From Sipunculus nudus (taxonomy: Eukaryota; Annelida; Sipuncula; Golfingiida; Sipunculidae): a DNA stretch of 64,000 nt. Position 1 is the stretch's first letter. The number at the start of each line of letters is the position of its first letter. The notes below the pieces were generated by a model that worked only from the letters and a program-made list of their open reading frames with translations, did not search any database and was not told where the DNA came from. The stretch lies in assembly GCA_026874595.1 (NCBI GenBank), contig JAPPUL010000082.1:930001-994000 (forward strand), in the 5' to 3' direction. Of the stretch, positions 37,041-46,979 are shown in pieces. Position numbers and translations under genes: made by a program.

Positions 37041-37937
37041 ATGAAAAAAATATTTAAAGCGAATCAAGGGACTAAACCCCTTTTATTGTTATTCATTTTG
37101 GTGTTAAGTAGTGTAGTTGGAATCCGCTGTAAAAATACAGACATTAAACTATTAGATTATACAGAACAGAGTTTTAAAGCATTTCAGGAATGGAAGATAG
37201 GGATAAAATCGTATTTAGCGTATGATAGAAATATGAGTGAAGGATACAGCTATAATCCTGCAAATTGGTTAGTAGTTACAAATGAAAACTGTGATGGTGT
37301 TGGCGTTCCTGAGGCTACAAAAAACAATTGTCCATTTGAGGGTGATGTAATAGGGCTTTGCAACATAAGGTATAACGGAAATAATGAAATATTAGATACA
37401 ACTATATTAATAGATTCTAATTTCCAAAATGATCCAAATACGAGTATAAGAGAGGAAACTAAATATGGAGTATATGTACATGAGATAGGACACTGTCTTG
37501 GGCTTGTACATTCTACAGAGCTTTTGCCAAACGGGGGCGGTAATGACTATATAATGTATCCTACGGCAGGAGGGGCATCAAAACCAAATGCAGGTGAGCT
37601 TGAAGCGGCGCGTAAAGTATACCTCCCAGACGATGGAAGCCAGTTGAGTAAAGAACCAAGTGGAGATATAGGAGGCAAGCTTGCAAAGAGCTTTTTCATA
37701 AATGTTGGAGATAGAGTTGTAAAACATACAAAAGTCCCATCATTTTATGTATATCCCTATGGGCCAGGATATGAGTCTCTAAACTTTTCGCATACAGTGC
37801 CTAAAGCCGAGCGTGGTAAGCTTTTAAAGGAAAAGCCAAATATAATAAACTTTTATTATTTACGTGATAATACTAGGATAGAGGAGAGAATATCAAGTGA
37901 TGGAATTAGAGTAGTAAAAAAATATCATGCTCATTAA
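37041..37937 (+). CDS. Secreted metzincin (matrixin-like) zinc metalloprotease, likely lipoprotein
   Basis: The metzincin zinc motif HEIGHCLGLVH (residues 147-157) has three His ligands and catalytic Glu148, and a candidate Met-turn, YIMYPT, follows at about 172. The N-terminus is basic, then hydrophobic, and ends VVGIRC, a relaxed lipobox with Cys at about residue 30, so the mature protein may be lipid-anchored. The C-terminal ~100 residues lack a recognisable domain. Function is unknown; such proteases usually act on extracellular or envelope proteins. It precedes the binding-protein/MFS pair but is separated from it by 186 bp. Confidence 0.8.
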   Translation: MKKIFKANQGTKPLLLLFILVLSSVVGIRCKNTDIKLLDYTEQSFKAFQEWKIGIKSYLAYDRNMSEGYSYNPANWLVVTNENCDGVGVPEATKNNCPFEGDVIGLCNIRYNGNNEILDTTILIDSNFQNDPNTSIREETKYGVYVHEIGHCLGLVHSTELLPNGGGNDYIMYPTAGGASKPNAGELEAARKVYLPDDGSQLSKEPSGDIGGKLAKSFFINVGDRVVKHTKVPSFYVYPYGPGYESLNFSHTVPKAERGKLLKEKPNIINFYYLRDNTRIEERISSDGIRVVKKYHAH

Positions 37938-38123
37938 TAATTACTTATGTTATATCTATTATATAGAAAGTTATATGAAGATATAACATATAAGAAAATC
38001 AATATATTTATTAAATAAATTTAAAATATGTAGGATAACGGTAAAAAGAGGGTTACTATTAATAGTAGTATTTTTTGAAAAAAAGTGTCATAAAAAGTTA
38101 TATAAAACCGACAATGAGTAGTT

Positions 38124-39386
38124 ATGGAAAAAAGAATTAAAGCAAGATTTAATTACTTTAAATTGCCAAGTATAATTTTGATGTTATGTTTAGTCTTACA
38201 AGTAGAGTATGCAGATGCTAGAAGTAAGTCTTCCATAGGGACTAAAAAAGTTAAGAAGAAAATAACATTAAACTGGCTTAAATTTCCAACAGAAACACTA
38301 CTTTATTGGAATGTAAAAAAAGCCGATAAACCAAACTATCTAAGACTTGAGCCTAGGTGGAAAAATAAAAATAAGGGAACTAAGCCAAAGAAGATATTTG
38401 GCTTGATGTCTAAGAAATCAAAAAGCTATAAACTAGCGGTAGAGAAGCTATTACAGATTTTGGTATACAAGGAGATGTATGCTTATGTAACACTTGCAAA
38501 TTTTGGAAATGATGAAGAGCGTGGAAAGGAAGCGATACAATATGCTAAAGACAGTGGTATGGATATAATATATTCTATGGGCTCAGAAACGGCATCATTG
38601 CTTTATAGGCTATATAGAGGAGTAGATAAGATACCTGTGGTAGCAGCGATATGCAAAGATCCAGTGTTGCTTGGGCAAACAAAAGATTACAAAAGCGGTA
38701 CGGGTACAAATATAGCCTTTACGTCGTTAAATGTCCCTCTGGACATAAAGTTAAACTATCTTAAGCAACTGATGCCAAATTTGAAAAATATAGGCTTAAT
38801 GTATGATAGTAGCCATAAACAGGTTATGCAGGTGGAAGTTATACCGGCTAAGCATGAATTTAAGAAGCGAGGAATCCGAGTATACGATATAGCGGTAGAA
38901 AGTCGTGAAGGGGCGTCAAAGATATTGGAAGAGAAGATCCCACAGGTTGTAAATGAGATGTGGCAAAGTGATCCGTTATTCAAAAACAGTATATTTTGGA
39001 TAACAAGTAGTACAGCGATATTTTCAAATATAAAGGTAATAAGCAAAGTCTCAGGCCAGGTTCCGGTACTAAGCTCAATACCAAATGTGGTATCAGAAGG
39101 AGATGCGAGTGCGGTATTAGGAATAGGGGTTGACAGACGACATAATGCACATATTGCAAGTCTTTATGTAGTAAAGATATTAACGGGAGAGGCAAAAGCG
39201 GGAGATTTGCCAGTTGGAGTAGTAACGCCTCCGGATATAGCAATTAATTTCAGGGTAGCTTCAAGAATATCTCTTAAAATACCGTTTAGATTTTTTGAGA
39301 GCGCATCATTTATATATGATTATGAAGGTAAGGTAGTGCGAGCATTTGGGCAGAGGGTAAATAAAGATAAAGAAGGTAGTTCGTAA
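38124..39386 (+). CDS. ABC-type periplasmic substrate-binding protein (PF04392 family)
   Basis: A signal peptide (cleavage about ADA-RS, near residue 32) leads to a basic linker and then a two-lobed binding-protein fold. Typical segments are MDIIYSMGSETASLLYR, DKIPVVAAICKDPV, NLKNIGLMYDSSHK and VPVLSSIPNVVSEGDASAVLGIGVD, which match the ABC_sub_bind family. No ABC permease or ATPase is adjacent. The next gene, 140 bp downstream on the same strand, encodes a sensor-MFS fusion instead, so this protein may present a ligand to that receptor or transporter. Confidence 0.8.
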   Translation: MEKRIKARFNYFKLPSIILMLCLVLQVEYADARSKSSIGTKKVKKKITLNWLKFPTETLLYWNVKKADKPNYLRLEPRWKNKNKGTKPKKIFGLMSKKSKSYKLAVEKLLQILVYKEMYAYVTLANFGNDEERGKEAIQYAKDSGMDIIYSMGSETASLLYRLYRGVDKIPVVAAICKDPVLLGQTKDYKSGTGTNIAFTSLNVPLDIKLNYLKQLMPNLKNIGLMYDSSHKQVMQVEVIPAKHEFKKRGIRVYDIAVESREGASKILEEKIPQVVNEMWQSDPLFKNSIFWITSSTAIFSNIKVISKVSGQVPVLSSIPNVVSEGDASAVLGIGVDRRHNAHIASLYVVKILTGEAKAGDLPVGVVTPPDIAINFRVASRISLKIPFRFFESASFIYDYEGKVVRAFGQRVNKDKEGSS

Positions 39387-39526
39387 TTACTGGGGAAAAG
39401 ACCCCTCTTAAAAAAAACAATAGAGTGCATAAAATATATACTTAGAGCTATGTCAGAGCAAGCCTATATAAAAAGACAAGCTGTAAGAAAAAGTAGAAAG
39501 TAGATAGTAAAGTAAGACAAAATAAT

Positions 39527-42103
39527 ATGCTAAAGAAGTTACGGGCGATAGTCATAAACCTTCCAACAATAATAGTATTCATGCTAAACTTGTTGCTATT
39601 CACCTATATAGGTTACGGAGAGGCAAGTAGAACCTATTTAAACTTCCAACTAAGCAAAATGATAACGCAAGCAGATATAATAAGGCTTGAATTTGAACCT
39701 CATATACAAGCAGGCTTGCCCTTGGTGCAATTTAGCGGATTTCAAGGTTTAAGTGGTCAACTTTTGGCGTCAGACAAGACCCTAGAAAACATACAGATCA
39801 TAAACTCAAGAGGAGAGCGAATATTTTTAAACTATGGATATGAGCTAACGCCAAGAGAATTTGACACTAACGTATTGTCAAGAGAATATAGCCAGATAAA
39901 GATAGACCGTTTTAAGGATTCAAAAGCAAAAATAGAGCGTTCAGATATAAGCTATAGAGTGATAGTACCTCTTGAGAGTAAATTTGGGGATGAAGGTGCT
40001 ATATTACTTGAATCACTTAGTGCAGATTTACTGTATGAGAAGGATAGGAGGTATAATTTTGTATTTTATGCATTAATACTTTTCTCACTGGTCTTTATAA
40101 TATTTAATGTATTATATGACTTATTTTTTGCACGTTTAGCCTTTAGAGATAGATTGGTACAATATTTATACTTAGTAAGCTTTGTGCTAATGTTAATAAT
40201 AATAGGCATGACGGTATTTTACATTTACGAAGAAGGCGTGCAAGCTCAAACCAAAGCGTTATCAAACTCGATAGTCCAAAGATTTAATTCTATATTAGAA
40301 CTTGGGATAGACCTAGACGACATACGCGGAGTAAACGACGTAATAAGCGACTACAAAGCCCAAAATCCTGATATAAGACGAATAACGCTAACAAAGAACA
40401 ATAAATTTGTCTACCATACAAAAGAAGAGTTGATAGGAACAAGCTATCAGAAATTAAAAAACACATATGAATACCAAACATATCTATCCTCGGGGACTAA
40501 ACAGGGTATAACGTTAATATTGTCAGTAGACATACCAATTAACGTTGTGCTTAATGTAGTATTAGTAAATGCAAAGAACTTTCTGGTATTATTTTTAGCC
40601 TGCGGCTTAATAGCGTTAATTTTCTTAAAAGCAGGAACAAGTTTCATAAATTTATTTGATAGTGAAAACAGAAGGCGAGTTAGTAATGAGGTGGAGGATG
40701 GAGGGGTTTTATTATCGGAAGAAGATTCTATATTAGAAGCTGAATTTTATGAAGAGCTTGAGGCGGAGGAGAGCGTTGAGGAGTATCGGATAGGACTTGA
40801 TTTAATAAAGCCTGTATATTTTCTAATGGTATTTGTAAATGCGCTTTCAATATCATTTTTGCCAAAGCTTGTGACAGAAATACTAAGCACAACGAATTCA
40901 AGTTTGGCCTCGGCTTCATTACCGTTTACCGTATTTTATATATTATTTGCAGCAGTCTTACTCCCTGCAGGACAGTATGCAGAGCGAGGTAGTTTAAGGA
41001 ATCTGATGGGAGTTGGGTTTGTATTTGAGCTTATAGGACTTAGCATATTGATAGCGACAAATAACTATTGGTTATTTGTGCTTGGGCGAGCGTGTTCTGG
41101 TGTTGGACAGGGCCTATTATTAATAGGTTTACAATCTTATTTACTAGTTATAGTTCCGCAGGAAAGGCGTACTGAGGCGGCAAGTGTAAAGGTATTTGGT
41201 AGGAATGCAGCTTTAATTGCGGGGGCATCGATAGGGGCCTTATTGTATTCTTATATAGATTACAGGACAGTATTTATAATAGGAGTCTTGCTTGGAGCAA
41301 TTAGTTTAATATACTTAAAGTTTTTGATACCAGAGGTGCACAGTGGGGGGAGTAGAAGATCACGAGATAAAAGTTTTCGAGTAATATTGGGGAATGTAGG
41401 GTCAGTATTTAAGGATCTAGATTTTGTAAGTACGTTTATCTTGATAGGTCTTTTGGGTAAGATGAGTATAACGGGGGTGGTTATGTTTGCAATGCCTCTT
41501 TTATTAGAGAGGTATGGCTTTGCCCCTGAGGATATAGGACAGGCACTAATGATCTATTATACTTCATCATTGATAACAAATCATTTTGTATCAAGACTTG
41601 TAAGAAAGCTTGGCGGAACAGGTATCGTACTATTCATAAGTACATTAATAGGTGGAGTTGGGATGGTGTTATTTGGGTTTATCGGAGTTAACGTAGCGTT
41701 TAAAGGATTAGAGATTGAGTGGCTTAGTTATATAATGGTAGTTGGAGAGCATATAAATAATTTTATAGAAGGTAGTAGTATAAGTAATCTTTCATCGTAT
41801 GTAATACTGTTTTGTATATTTCTAACTGGGATATCAAATGGTCTGCTAACGGCACCAATAATAACTCGTATAAGCAATACAAAAGTAGCTTTAAAAAAGG
41901 GATACAAAGCGATAACAGCGACCTATACATTTCTTGAACGTGGAGGACATGTGCTAGGCCCTATGTTTGTAAGTTACTTATTATTCTTAACAAATGATAG
42001 TCAGATAGCCATAAGTATATTTGGAGTACTAACCTTGCTGCTTGGTTTGCTATACATAGTGTTTGCTCTTATAAATAAGGTAAAAAATAAGACAAAAAGA
42101 TGA
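39527..42103 (+). CDS. Fusion of two extracytoplasmic sensor modules to an MFS transporter
   Basis: The 858 residues divide in two. Residues 1-375 have four membrane segments (about 8-32, 176-200, 210-234, 350-370) enclosing two periplasmic domains: about 33-175 and a Cache/PAS-like domain at about 235-345 (TLTKNNKFVYHTKEELIGTS). An acidic linker (376-423) follows. Residues about 427-850 form a 12-helix MFS transporter, including LPAGQYAERGSLRNLMGVGF, which fits the loop 2-3 motif A, and GRACSGVGQGLLLIGLQS. The layout suggests ligand-gated transport, or a transporter domain used as a signalling output. The binding-protein gene upstream is a likely partner. I know of no named family with this layout. 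Confidence 0.75.
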   Translation: MLKKLRAIVINLPTIIVFMLNLLLFTYIGYGEASRTYLNFQLSKMITQADIIRLEFEPHIQAGLPLVQFSGFQGLSGQLLASDKTLENIQIINSRGERIFLNYGYELTPREFDTNVLSREYSQIKIDRFKDSKAKIERSDISYRVIVPLESKFGDEGAILLESLSADLLYEKDRRYNFVFYALILFSLVFIIFNVLYDLFFARLAFRDRLVQYLYLVSFVLMLIIIGMTVFYIYEEGVQAQTKALSNSIVQRFNSILELGIDLDDIRGVNDVISDYKAQNPDIRRITLTKNNKFVYHTKEELIGTSYQKLKNTYEYQTYLSSGTKQGITLILSVDIPINVVLNVVLVNAKNFLVLFLACGLIALIFLKAGTSFINLFDSENRRRVSNEVEDGGVLLSEEDSILEAEFYEELEAEESVEEYRIGLDLIKPVYFLMVFVNALSISFLPKLVTEILSTTNSSLASASLPFTVFYILFAAVLLPAGQYAERGSLRNLMGVGFVFELIGLSILIATNNYWLFVLGRACSGVGQGLLLIGLQSYLLVIVPQERRTEAASVKVFGRNAALIAGASIGALLYSYIDYRTVFIIGVLLGAISLIYLKFLIPEVHSGGSRRSRDKSFRVILGNVGSVFKDLDFVSTFILIGLLGKMSITGVVMFAMPLLLERYGFAPEDIGQALMIYYTSSLITNHFVSRLVRKLGGTGIVLFISTLIGGVGMVLFGFIGVNVAFKGLEIEWLSYIMVVGEHINNFIEGSSISNLSSYVILFCIFLTGISNGLLTAPIITRISNTKVALKKGYKAITATYTFLERGGHVLGPMFVSYLLFLTNDSQIAISIFGVLTLLLGLLYIVFALINKVKNKTKR

Positions 42104-42340
42104 TATATATTAAAATTAACTTACCATAAAATGCAAAAACAATACAAAAATCCTACCATAAGCAAAAACAGTGTATAAAAATTAAACATAAAACAAAAAA
42201 GTTTGAAGCTAAAAAAAGTGCTATAACGGCTATGAGCAAAAGAGTATATTTCGGTAGTGGATATTAAAAGTAACATATAAAATCTTATAAAACTCATGTT
42301 AGATTAGGTAAGTAAAAAGAGATAATTAAAGGGGGATAAA

Positions 42341-43687
42341 ATGCCAAAGAAGCACAAGGTAGTAGTATATTCATCAAAAGAGGGGATAAGCAAGGAGGAC
42401 CAGCTGGCTTTTAAGCTAGCAAAACTTTCGGTGGATAAAACAGTTTTAGAAGAAGATGTAAAAGATATGCTTATAAATCGGATAATAGACAATGCATCAG
42501 TAGCAATAGCAGCGGCAAACCGCGGACCTGTAGTAACAGCACGTTCCCAAGCATTATGTCATCCAATGGCGGGTGGAGCAAAGATATTTGGAGTAAATGA
42601 TAAGAGTTATGACCCAGCATGGGCGGCATGGGCTAATGGTACAGCAGTTAGAGAGCTTGATATGCATGATACGTTTTTGGCAGCAGACTATTCCCATCCA
42701 GCAGATAATATTCCTCCGATACTTGCCGTGGCACAACATAAAGGACTTGATGGAAAATCTTTATTACAAGGTATAAATACGGGATATGAGATACAGGTTA
42801 GTTTGGTTAAGGGGATATGCCTTCATAAACATAAGATAGACCACATAGCGCATCTATGTCCGGCGGTCGCGGGAGGACTAGGCACGTTGCTTGGCCTTGA
42901 TGTTGAAGAGGTATATCAATCTATCCAACAGGCTCTACATGTATCTTGTACAACGCGTCAGTCTAGGAAAGGAACCATATCAAGTTGGAAGGCATTTGCC
43001 CCGGCTCATGCTGGCAAGTTGGGCATTGAGGCAGTAGATAGGTGTATGAGGGGAGAGGGTGCGCCATCGCCTATATATGAGGGTGAGGACAGCGTACTCG
43101 CGTGGATTTTGGATGGACCTGATAGTGAATATTATATAGATTTGGTTGAGCCAGGAGAGCCAAAGCGTTCTATAATGGAGACATATACGAAAGAGCATTC
43201 AGCAGAATATCAGTCACAGGCACTAATAGACCTTGCGTTTAGTATGAGAAAGGAAATAACTAACTTTGAAGATATTGAGGAAGTAATTATCTACACAAGT
43301 CATCATACGCATTATGTAATAGGTAGCGGGTCGGGAGACCCTCAAAAGTACGACCCAAAGACGACTCGTGAAACATTAGATCACAGCATTTCATATATAT
43401 TTGCAGTAGCGCTTGAGGATGGAAGATGGCATCATGTTGATAGCTACACTAAAGAGCGAGCAAATCGTCCTGAGACAGTCCGTCTTTGGCAGAAGGTAAA
43501 AACAGAGGAAGAACCATACTGGACAAAGCTGTATCATGATCCAGACCCAAATAAGAAAGCTTTTGGAGGACGGGTTCAGATAAAGTTTAAGAATGGTAAA
43601 GTGTTAACAGATAGTCTTTTAAGAGCAAATGCACATCCTGCAGGGAAAAAAGCCATTTGTACGAGAAGATTACATAAGGAAATTTGA
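42341..43687 (+). CDS. prpD: 2-methylcitrate dehydratase, main frame (C-terminus lost by frameshift)
   Basis: PrpD dehydrates 2-methylcitrate to 2-methyl-cis-aconitate. The MmgE/PrpD fold is clear: [52 protein letters not shown] and [21 protein letters not shown]. The frame ends after 448 residues, while the family is about 480-500. The missing tail continues in the +1 frame from an A6 run at 43646-43651 (see next entry). Either the run is one base too long in this sequence, or polymerase/ribosome slippage restores the frame, or the gene is damaged. A GGGG element precedes the ATG. Confidence 0.9.
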   Translation: MPKKHKVVVYSSKEGISKEDQLAFKLAKLSVDKTVLEEDVKDMLINRIIDNASVAIAAANRGPVVTARSQALCHPMAGGAKIFGVNDKSYDPAWAAWANGTAVRELDMHDTFLAADYSHPADNIPPILAVAQHKGLDGKSLLQGINTGYEIQVSLVKGICLHKHKIDHIAHLCPAVAGGLGTLLGLDVEEVYQSIQQALHVSCTTRQSRKGTISSWKAFAPAHAGKLGIEAVDRCMRGEGAPSPIYEGEDSVLAWILDGPDSEYYIDLVEPGEPKRSIMETYTKEHSAEYQSQALIDLAFSMRKEITNFEDIEEVIIYTSHHTHYVIGSGSGDPQKYDPKTTRETLDHSISYIFAVALEDGRWHHVDSYTKERANRPETVRLWQKVKTEEEPYWTKLYHDPDPNKKAFGGRVQIKFKNGKVLTDSLLRANAHPAGKKAICTRRLHKEI

Positions 43688-43853
43688 CATAATGACAGAG
43701 GGAATAATAGAGAAGGGGGAGCGAGATAGGTTTATAAACTTAGTAGAGCGTCTTCCTGATTTGGGAGCAGATGAGGTAAGACAACTTAATGTGGTATTGC
43801 CAGACGGCAAGCTTAAGGTGAATAATAAAGGAGGTGTATATAATGTTATTTAA
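43647..43853 (+). CDS. prpD: C-terminal ~68 codons of 2-methylcitrate dehydratase in the +1 frame
   Basis: Starting just after the GGGAAAAAAG run, the +1 frame encodes [16 protein letters not shown] and then a segment with [19 protein letters not shown]. This is the typical C-terminal tail of MmgE/PrpD proteins. It joins the main frame if one A of the A6 run is removed. The tail frame ends at 43853, overlapping the prpB start by 11 bp, as in a translationally coupled operon; that supports the tail being part of a working or recently working gene. Confidence 0.75.
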   Translation, partial: KKPFVREDYIRKFDIMTEGIIEKGERDRFINLVERLPDLGADEVRQLNVVLPDGKLKVNNKGGVYNVI

Positions 43854-44745
43854 AGAAAAGGATGCAAAAGCTCGCCGAGCGATGCTTAGAAAGGCTTTAG
43901 GAACGGGCAAACTGCTTAGGTTTCCAGGGTCATTTTCACCGTTAGTGTCTATGTTAATCGAGAAGATGTCATTTGACGGAATATATATATCAGGAGCGGT
44001 GTTGTCGAATGATTTAGGCTGGCCGGATATAGGACTTACGACATTAAGCGAGGTAAGCAGTCGGGGAGGTGCAATTGCGCGGGTTACGAGTTTGCCTTCT
44101 ATAATAGATATAGATACAGGATTTGGAGAGACAATGAACGTGGCAAGAACGATACTTGAGATGGAGGCCAGTGGACTTAGTGGTTGCCATATGGAGGACC
44201 AACAAAACCCAAAACGGTGTGGACATTTAGATAATAAGGTTTTGGTGGATGTTGATGATATGGTAAAGAAGATAAGGTCGGCAGTGCTTGCGCGTCGAGA
44301 CCCGAATTTCTTATTAATAGCAAGGACAGATGCCCGAGGAGTTTTAGGTCTTGAAGAAGCGATTAAAAGAGCAAATGCATATGTAGATGCAGGAGCTGAT
44401 ATGATTTTCCCTGAGGCGTTAAAGGACATAAAGGAGTTTGAAACATTCCGTAAGCATGTAAAGGCGCCACTACTTGCAAACATGACAGAATTTGGCAAGT
44501 CGCCACTACTTAGTTATTCCGAGCTTAACGACCTTGGGTATAGCATAGTAATATATCCCGTAACGCTCCTTCGAACAGCGATGAAATCAGTAGAAGACGC
44601 TCTTAATGTAATAAAGGAAGCAGGGACGCAAGAAGCTATACTTGATAATATGCAAAACAGGGCACAGTTATACGATTTATTGTCATATAAAGAGTACAAT
44701 ACATTTGATAATAGTTTATATGATTTTACATTAAATCAAAAATAA
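43843..44745 (+). CDS. prpB: 2-methylisocitrate lyase
   Basis: PrpB cleaves 2-methylisocitrate into pyruvate and succinate. It belongs to the PEP mutase/isocitrate lyase fold; the catalytic KRCGHLD motif is present, along with GIYISGAVLSNDLGWPDIGL and LLIARTDARGVLGLEEAIKRA. I start it at ATG 43843, which has GGAGG eight bases upstream; a GTG at 43834 would put that element inside the gene. The 300-residue length is typical. It converges on prpE, and its stop codon begins a large duplicated segment. Confidence 0.95.
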   Translation: MLFKEKDAKARRAMLRKALGTGKLLRFPGSFSPLVSMLIEKMSFDGIYISGAVLSNDLGWPDIGLTTLSEVSSRGGAIARVTSLPSIIDIDTGFGETMNVARTILEMEASGLSGCHMEDQQNPKRCGHLDNKVLVDVDDMVKKIRSAVLARRDPNFLLIARTDARGVLGLEEAIKRANAYVDAGADMIFPEALKDIKEFETFRKHVKAPLLANMTEFGKSPLLSYSELNDLGYSIVIYPVTLLRTAMKSVEDALNVIKEAGTQEAILDNMQNRAQLYDLLSYKEYNTFDNSLYDFTLNQK

Positions 44746-45326
44746 CTTACAAATAATATATTACAAAGAGCAAATATTTCTATTTCTTTTCAACTCTCTT
44801 ATTTACCGTTGGCATAACCAATAGAAACCAAAGAGTGTTTTATTTCGTCCAAAATGGTTGGGTCGTCGATGGTCGATGGCACTCTATAAGGTTTTGAGTC
44901 TGCAATGCTTCTCATAACAGAACGAAGTATTTTGCCAGAACGTGTTTTTGGGAGTCTTTTTACAATAAGACATTGTTTGAAACTAGCAACAGGTCCAATT
45001 TTATAAGCTTTTGTTCAAAAATAACTTACAAATAATATATTACAAAGAGCAAATATTTCTATTTCTTTTCAACTCTCTTATTTACCGTTGGCATAACCAA
45101 TAGAAACCAAAGAGTGTTTTATTTCGTCCAAAATGGTTGGGTCGTCGATGGTCGATGGCACTCTATAAGGTTTTGAGTCTGCAATGCTTCTCATAACAGA
45201 ACGAAGTATTTTGCCAGAACGTGTTTTTGGGAGTCTTTTTACAATAAGACATTGTTTGAAACTAGCAACAGGTCCAATTTGTTCTCTTACAAGGCCAATA
45301 AGTTCTTCTTTTATAAGCTTTTGTTC
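44736..45326. repeat. Tandem duplication (279-bp offset) of the prpB/prpE convergent junction
   Basis: The segment from the prpB stop through the spacer into the last ~80 codons of prpE occurs twice, at 44736-45016 and 45015-45326. It starts TCAAAAATAACTTAC and ends TATAAGCTTTTGTTC in both. The first copy has lost 31 bp after CCAATTT and is not coding. The duplicated parts are otherwise nearly identical, implying a recent event. This fills the 332-bp spacer between the two genes. Confidence 0.95.
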
Positions 45327-46979
45327 TTTGGTAACGCCTGATTTTAATGTTACAAAGCCAATAGGCAGTTGATTTTTCAATTGGTCATAAACGCCAATAA
45401 CAGCACATTCGGCAACATCTTTATGAGAAGCGATTACCTCTTCAAGACTGCCAGTTGAAAGGTTATGCCCTGCAACAATAATAACATCATCAATTCTCCC
45501 CATGATAAAAACATAGCCATCCTTATCGATATATCCCCCATCACCGGTTAAATAGTATCCCGAATACGTAGACAGGTACTCTTTTAGATAACGTTCGTCA
45601 TTTTGCCACAAGGATAATAGTGTGCCTGGTGGAAGCGGTAGTTTTATAGTAACAGCGCCCTCAGCTCCTCGTTGGCACTCATTCCCCTGACTATCCATAA
45701 TCTCAACCTTAAAGCCAGGTACAGGATAGCTTGACGAACCTGCTTTTTGCTCAAACTCTTCTATGCCCATACAAGTTGAAACAATAGGCCAACCTGTTTC
45801 GGTTTGCCACCAATGGTCAAGGACGGGCACATCAAGCAAATCCTTTATCCATTTATAAGTTGGCGGATCAAGCCTTTCTCCCGCAAGAAAAAGATATTTA
45901 AAATGGGGTATATTATACTTTTTCATGTAATTCCCCTCAGGGTCAGCTTGCTTTATGGCTCTAATTGCAGTTGGCGCTGTAAATAAAACCTTTACCTTAT
46001 GCTCTTCTATTACCCTGAAAAATGCTCCCGCATCAGGCGTTCCAATTGGTTTGCCTTCGTATAATACGCTTGTACAACCATAAAGCAAAGGTGCATATAT
46101 TATGTATGAGTGTCCAACAACCCATCCAACATCTGAGGCCGCCCAAAAAACGTCTCCCGGCGACACTCCATAAATATATTGCATAGACCACTTTAGTGCA
46201 ACAGCGTGTCCTGCATTATCTCGCACTATTCCTTTTGGTATTCCGGTCGTGCCTGATGTGTATAGTATATATAGCGGGTCGCTGCCTTTTACACTAACGC
46301 AATCTGCTTTCTTTGCGTCTTTTATAAAGTCGTTCCAATCTATGTCAATATCTTTATTTAGCTTTGCCTGACATTGCTCACGTTGAAAGACTATCACTTT
46401 AGAAGGCTTGTGAGATGCTTGTTTTATAGCAGCATCAATAAGGGGTTTGTACTCGACAATCTTTTGTACTTCAATGCCGCATGAGGCAGATACTATAATC
46501 TTTGGTTTGGCATCGTCTATTCGAACCGCAAGCTCATGAGAGGCAAAACCTCCAAATACTACAGAATGTATAGCTCCAATCCGGGCACAAGCATAGACTG
46601 CAATAAGCGTTTGAGGTATCATTGGCATATAAATTAATACCCTATCTCCTTTTTTAACTCCATTCTTTATAAGGCCTCCGGCAAAAATACTAACCTTTAA
46701 AAGCAACTCCTCATACGTTATCTTCTCTATAGTCTTTGTAACAGGGCTATCGTATATTATGGCATTTTGCCTCGCTTTACCATTTTCAACGTGATAGTCA
46801 AGTGCGTTATAGCATGTATTAATCTCTCCATCAGCAAACCACCTGTAAAATGGTTTTTTAGTATCGTCAAGCACTTTTGTATATTTGGAAAACCAGCTTA
46901 TCTTTTGTGCCGCATCGGCCCAGAAGGCTTGTGGGTCATCTATTGATTTATTGTAAGCTTCTTTGTAGCTTTTGTACAT
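45078..46979 (-). CDS. prpE: Propionyl-CoA synthetase (PrpE, acyl-adenylating)
   Basis: PrpE activates propionate to propionyl-CoA via propionyl-AMP. It is 633 residues of the acetyl-CoA-synthetase superfamily. YHVENGKARQNAIIYDSPVT near residue 60 is typical of the PrpE/ACSS3 branch. The AMP-binding loop ILYTSGTTGIPKGIVRD, DHWWQTETGWPI and the acetylatable Lys in LPKTRSGKILR follow. AGGAG lies eight bases upstream of the ATG. It lies opposite in strand to prpD, prpB and prpC but inside the cluster, which supports propionate rather than acetate as substrate. A dead copy of its 3' end lies downstream. Confidence 0.93.
   Translation of the reverse strand: MYKSYKEAYNKSIDDPQAFWADAAQKISWFSKYTKVLDDTKKPFYRWFADGEINTCYNALDYHVENGKARQNAIIYDSPVTKTIEKITYEELLLKVSIFAGGLIKNGVKKGDRVLIYMPMIPQTLIAVYACARIGAIHSVVFGGFASHELAVRIDDAKPKIIVSASCGIEVQKIVEYKPLIDAAIKQASHKPSKVIVFQREQCQAKLNKDIDIDWNDFIKDAKKADCVSVKGSDPLYILYTSGTTGIPKGIVRDNAGHAVALKWSMQYIYGVSPGDVFWAASDVGWVVGHSYIIYAPLLYGCTSVLYEGKPIGTPDAGAFFRVIEEHKVKVLFTAPTAIRAIKQADPEGNYMKKYNIPHFKYLFLAGERLDPPTYKWIKDLLDVPVLDHWWQTETGWPIVSTCMGIEEFEQKAGSSSYPVPGFKVEIMDSQGNECQRGAEGAVTIKLPLPPGTLLSLWQNDERYLKEYLSTYSGYYLTGDGGYIDKDGYVFIMGRIDDVIIVAGHNLSTGSLEEVIASHKDVAECAVIGVYDQLKNQLPIGFVTLKSGVTKEQKLIKEELIGLVREQIGPVASFKQCLIVKRLPKTRSGKILRSVMRSIADSKPYRVPSTIDDPTILDEIKHSLVSIGYANGK

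Noticed and set aside
39387-39422. Intrinsic terminator after the binding-protein gene (GGGG/CCCC stem)
   Set aside because: The short stem is followed by TCTTAAAAAA on the plus strand, not a T run, so it does not fit an intrinsic terminator in either useful direction.
43629-43853. A separate small gene between prpD and prpB
   Set aside because: Its sequence is the conserved PrpD C-terminal tail in the +1 frame, so it is part of prpD rather than an independent gene.
44799-45000. A second prpE-like gene
   Set aside because: It is a dead partial copy of the prpE 3' end with a 31-bp deletion and no start; part of the tandem duplication.
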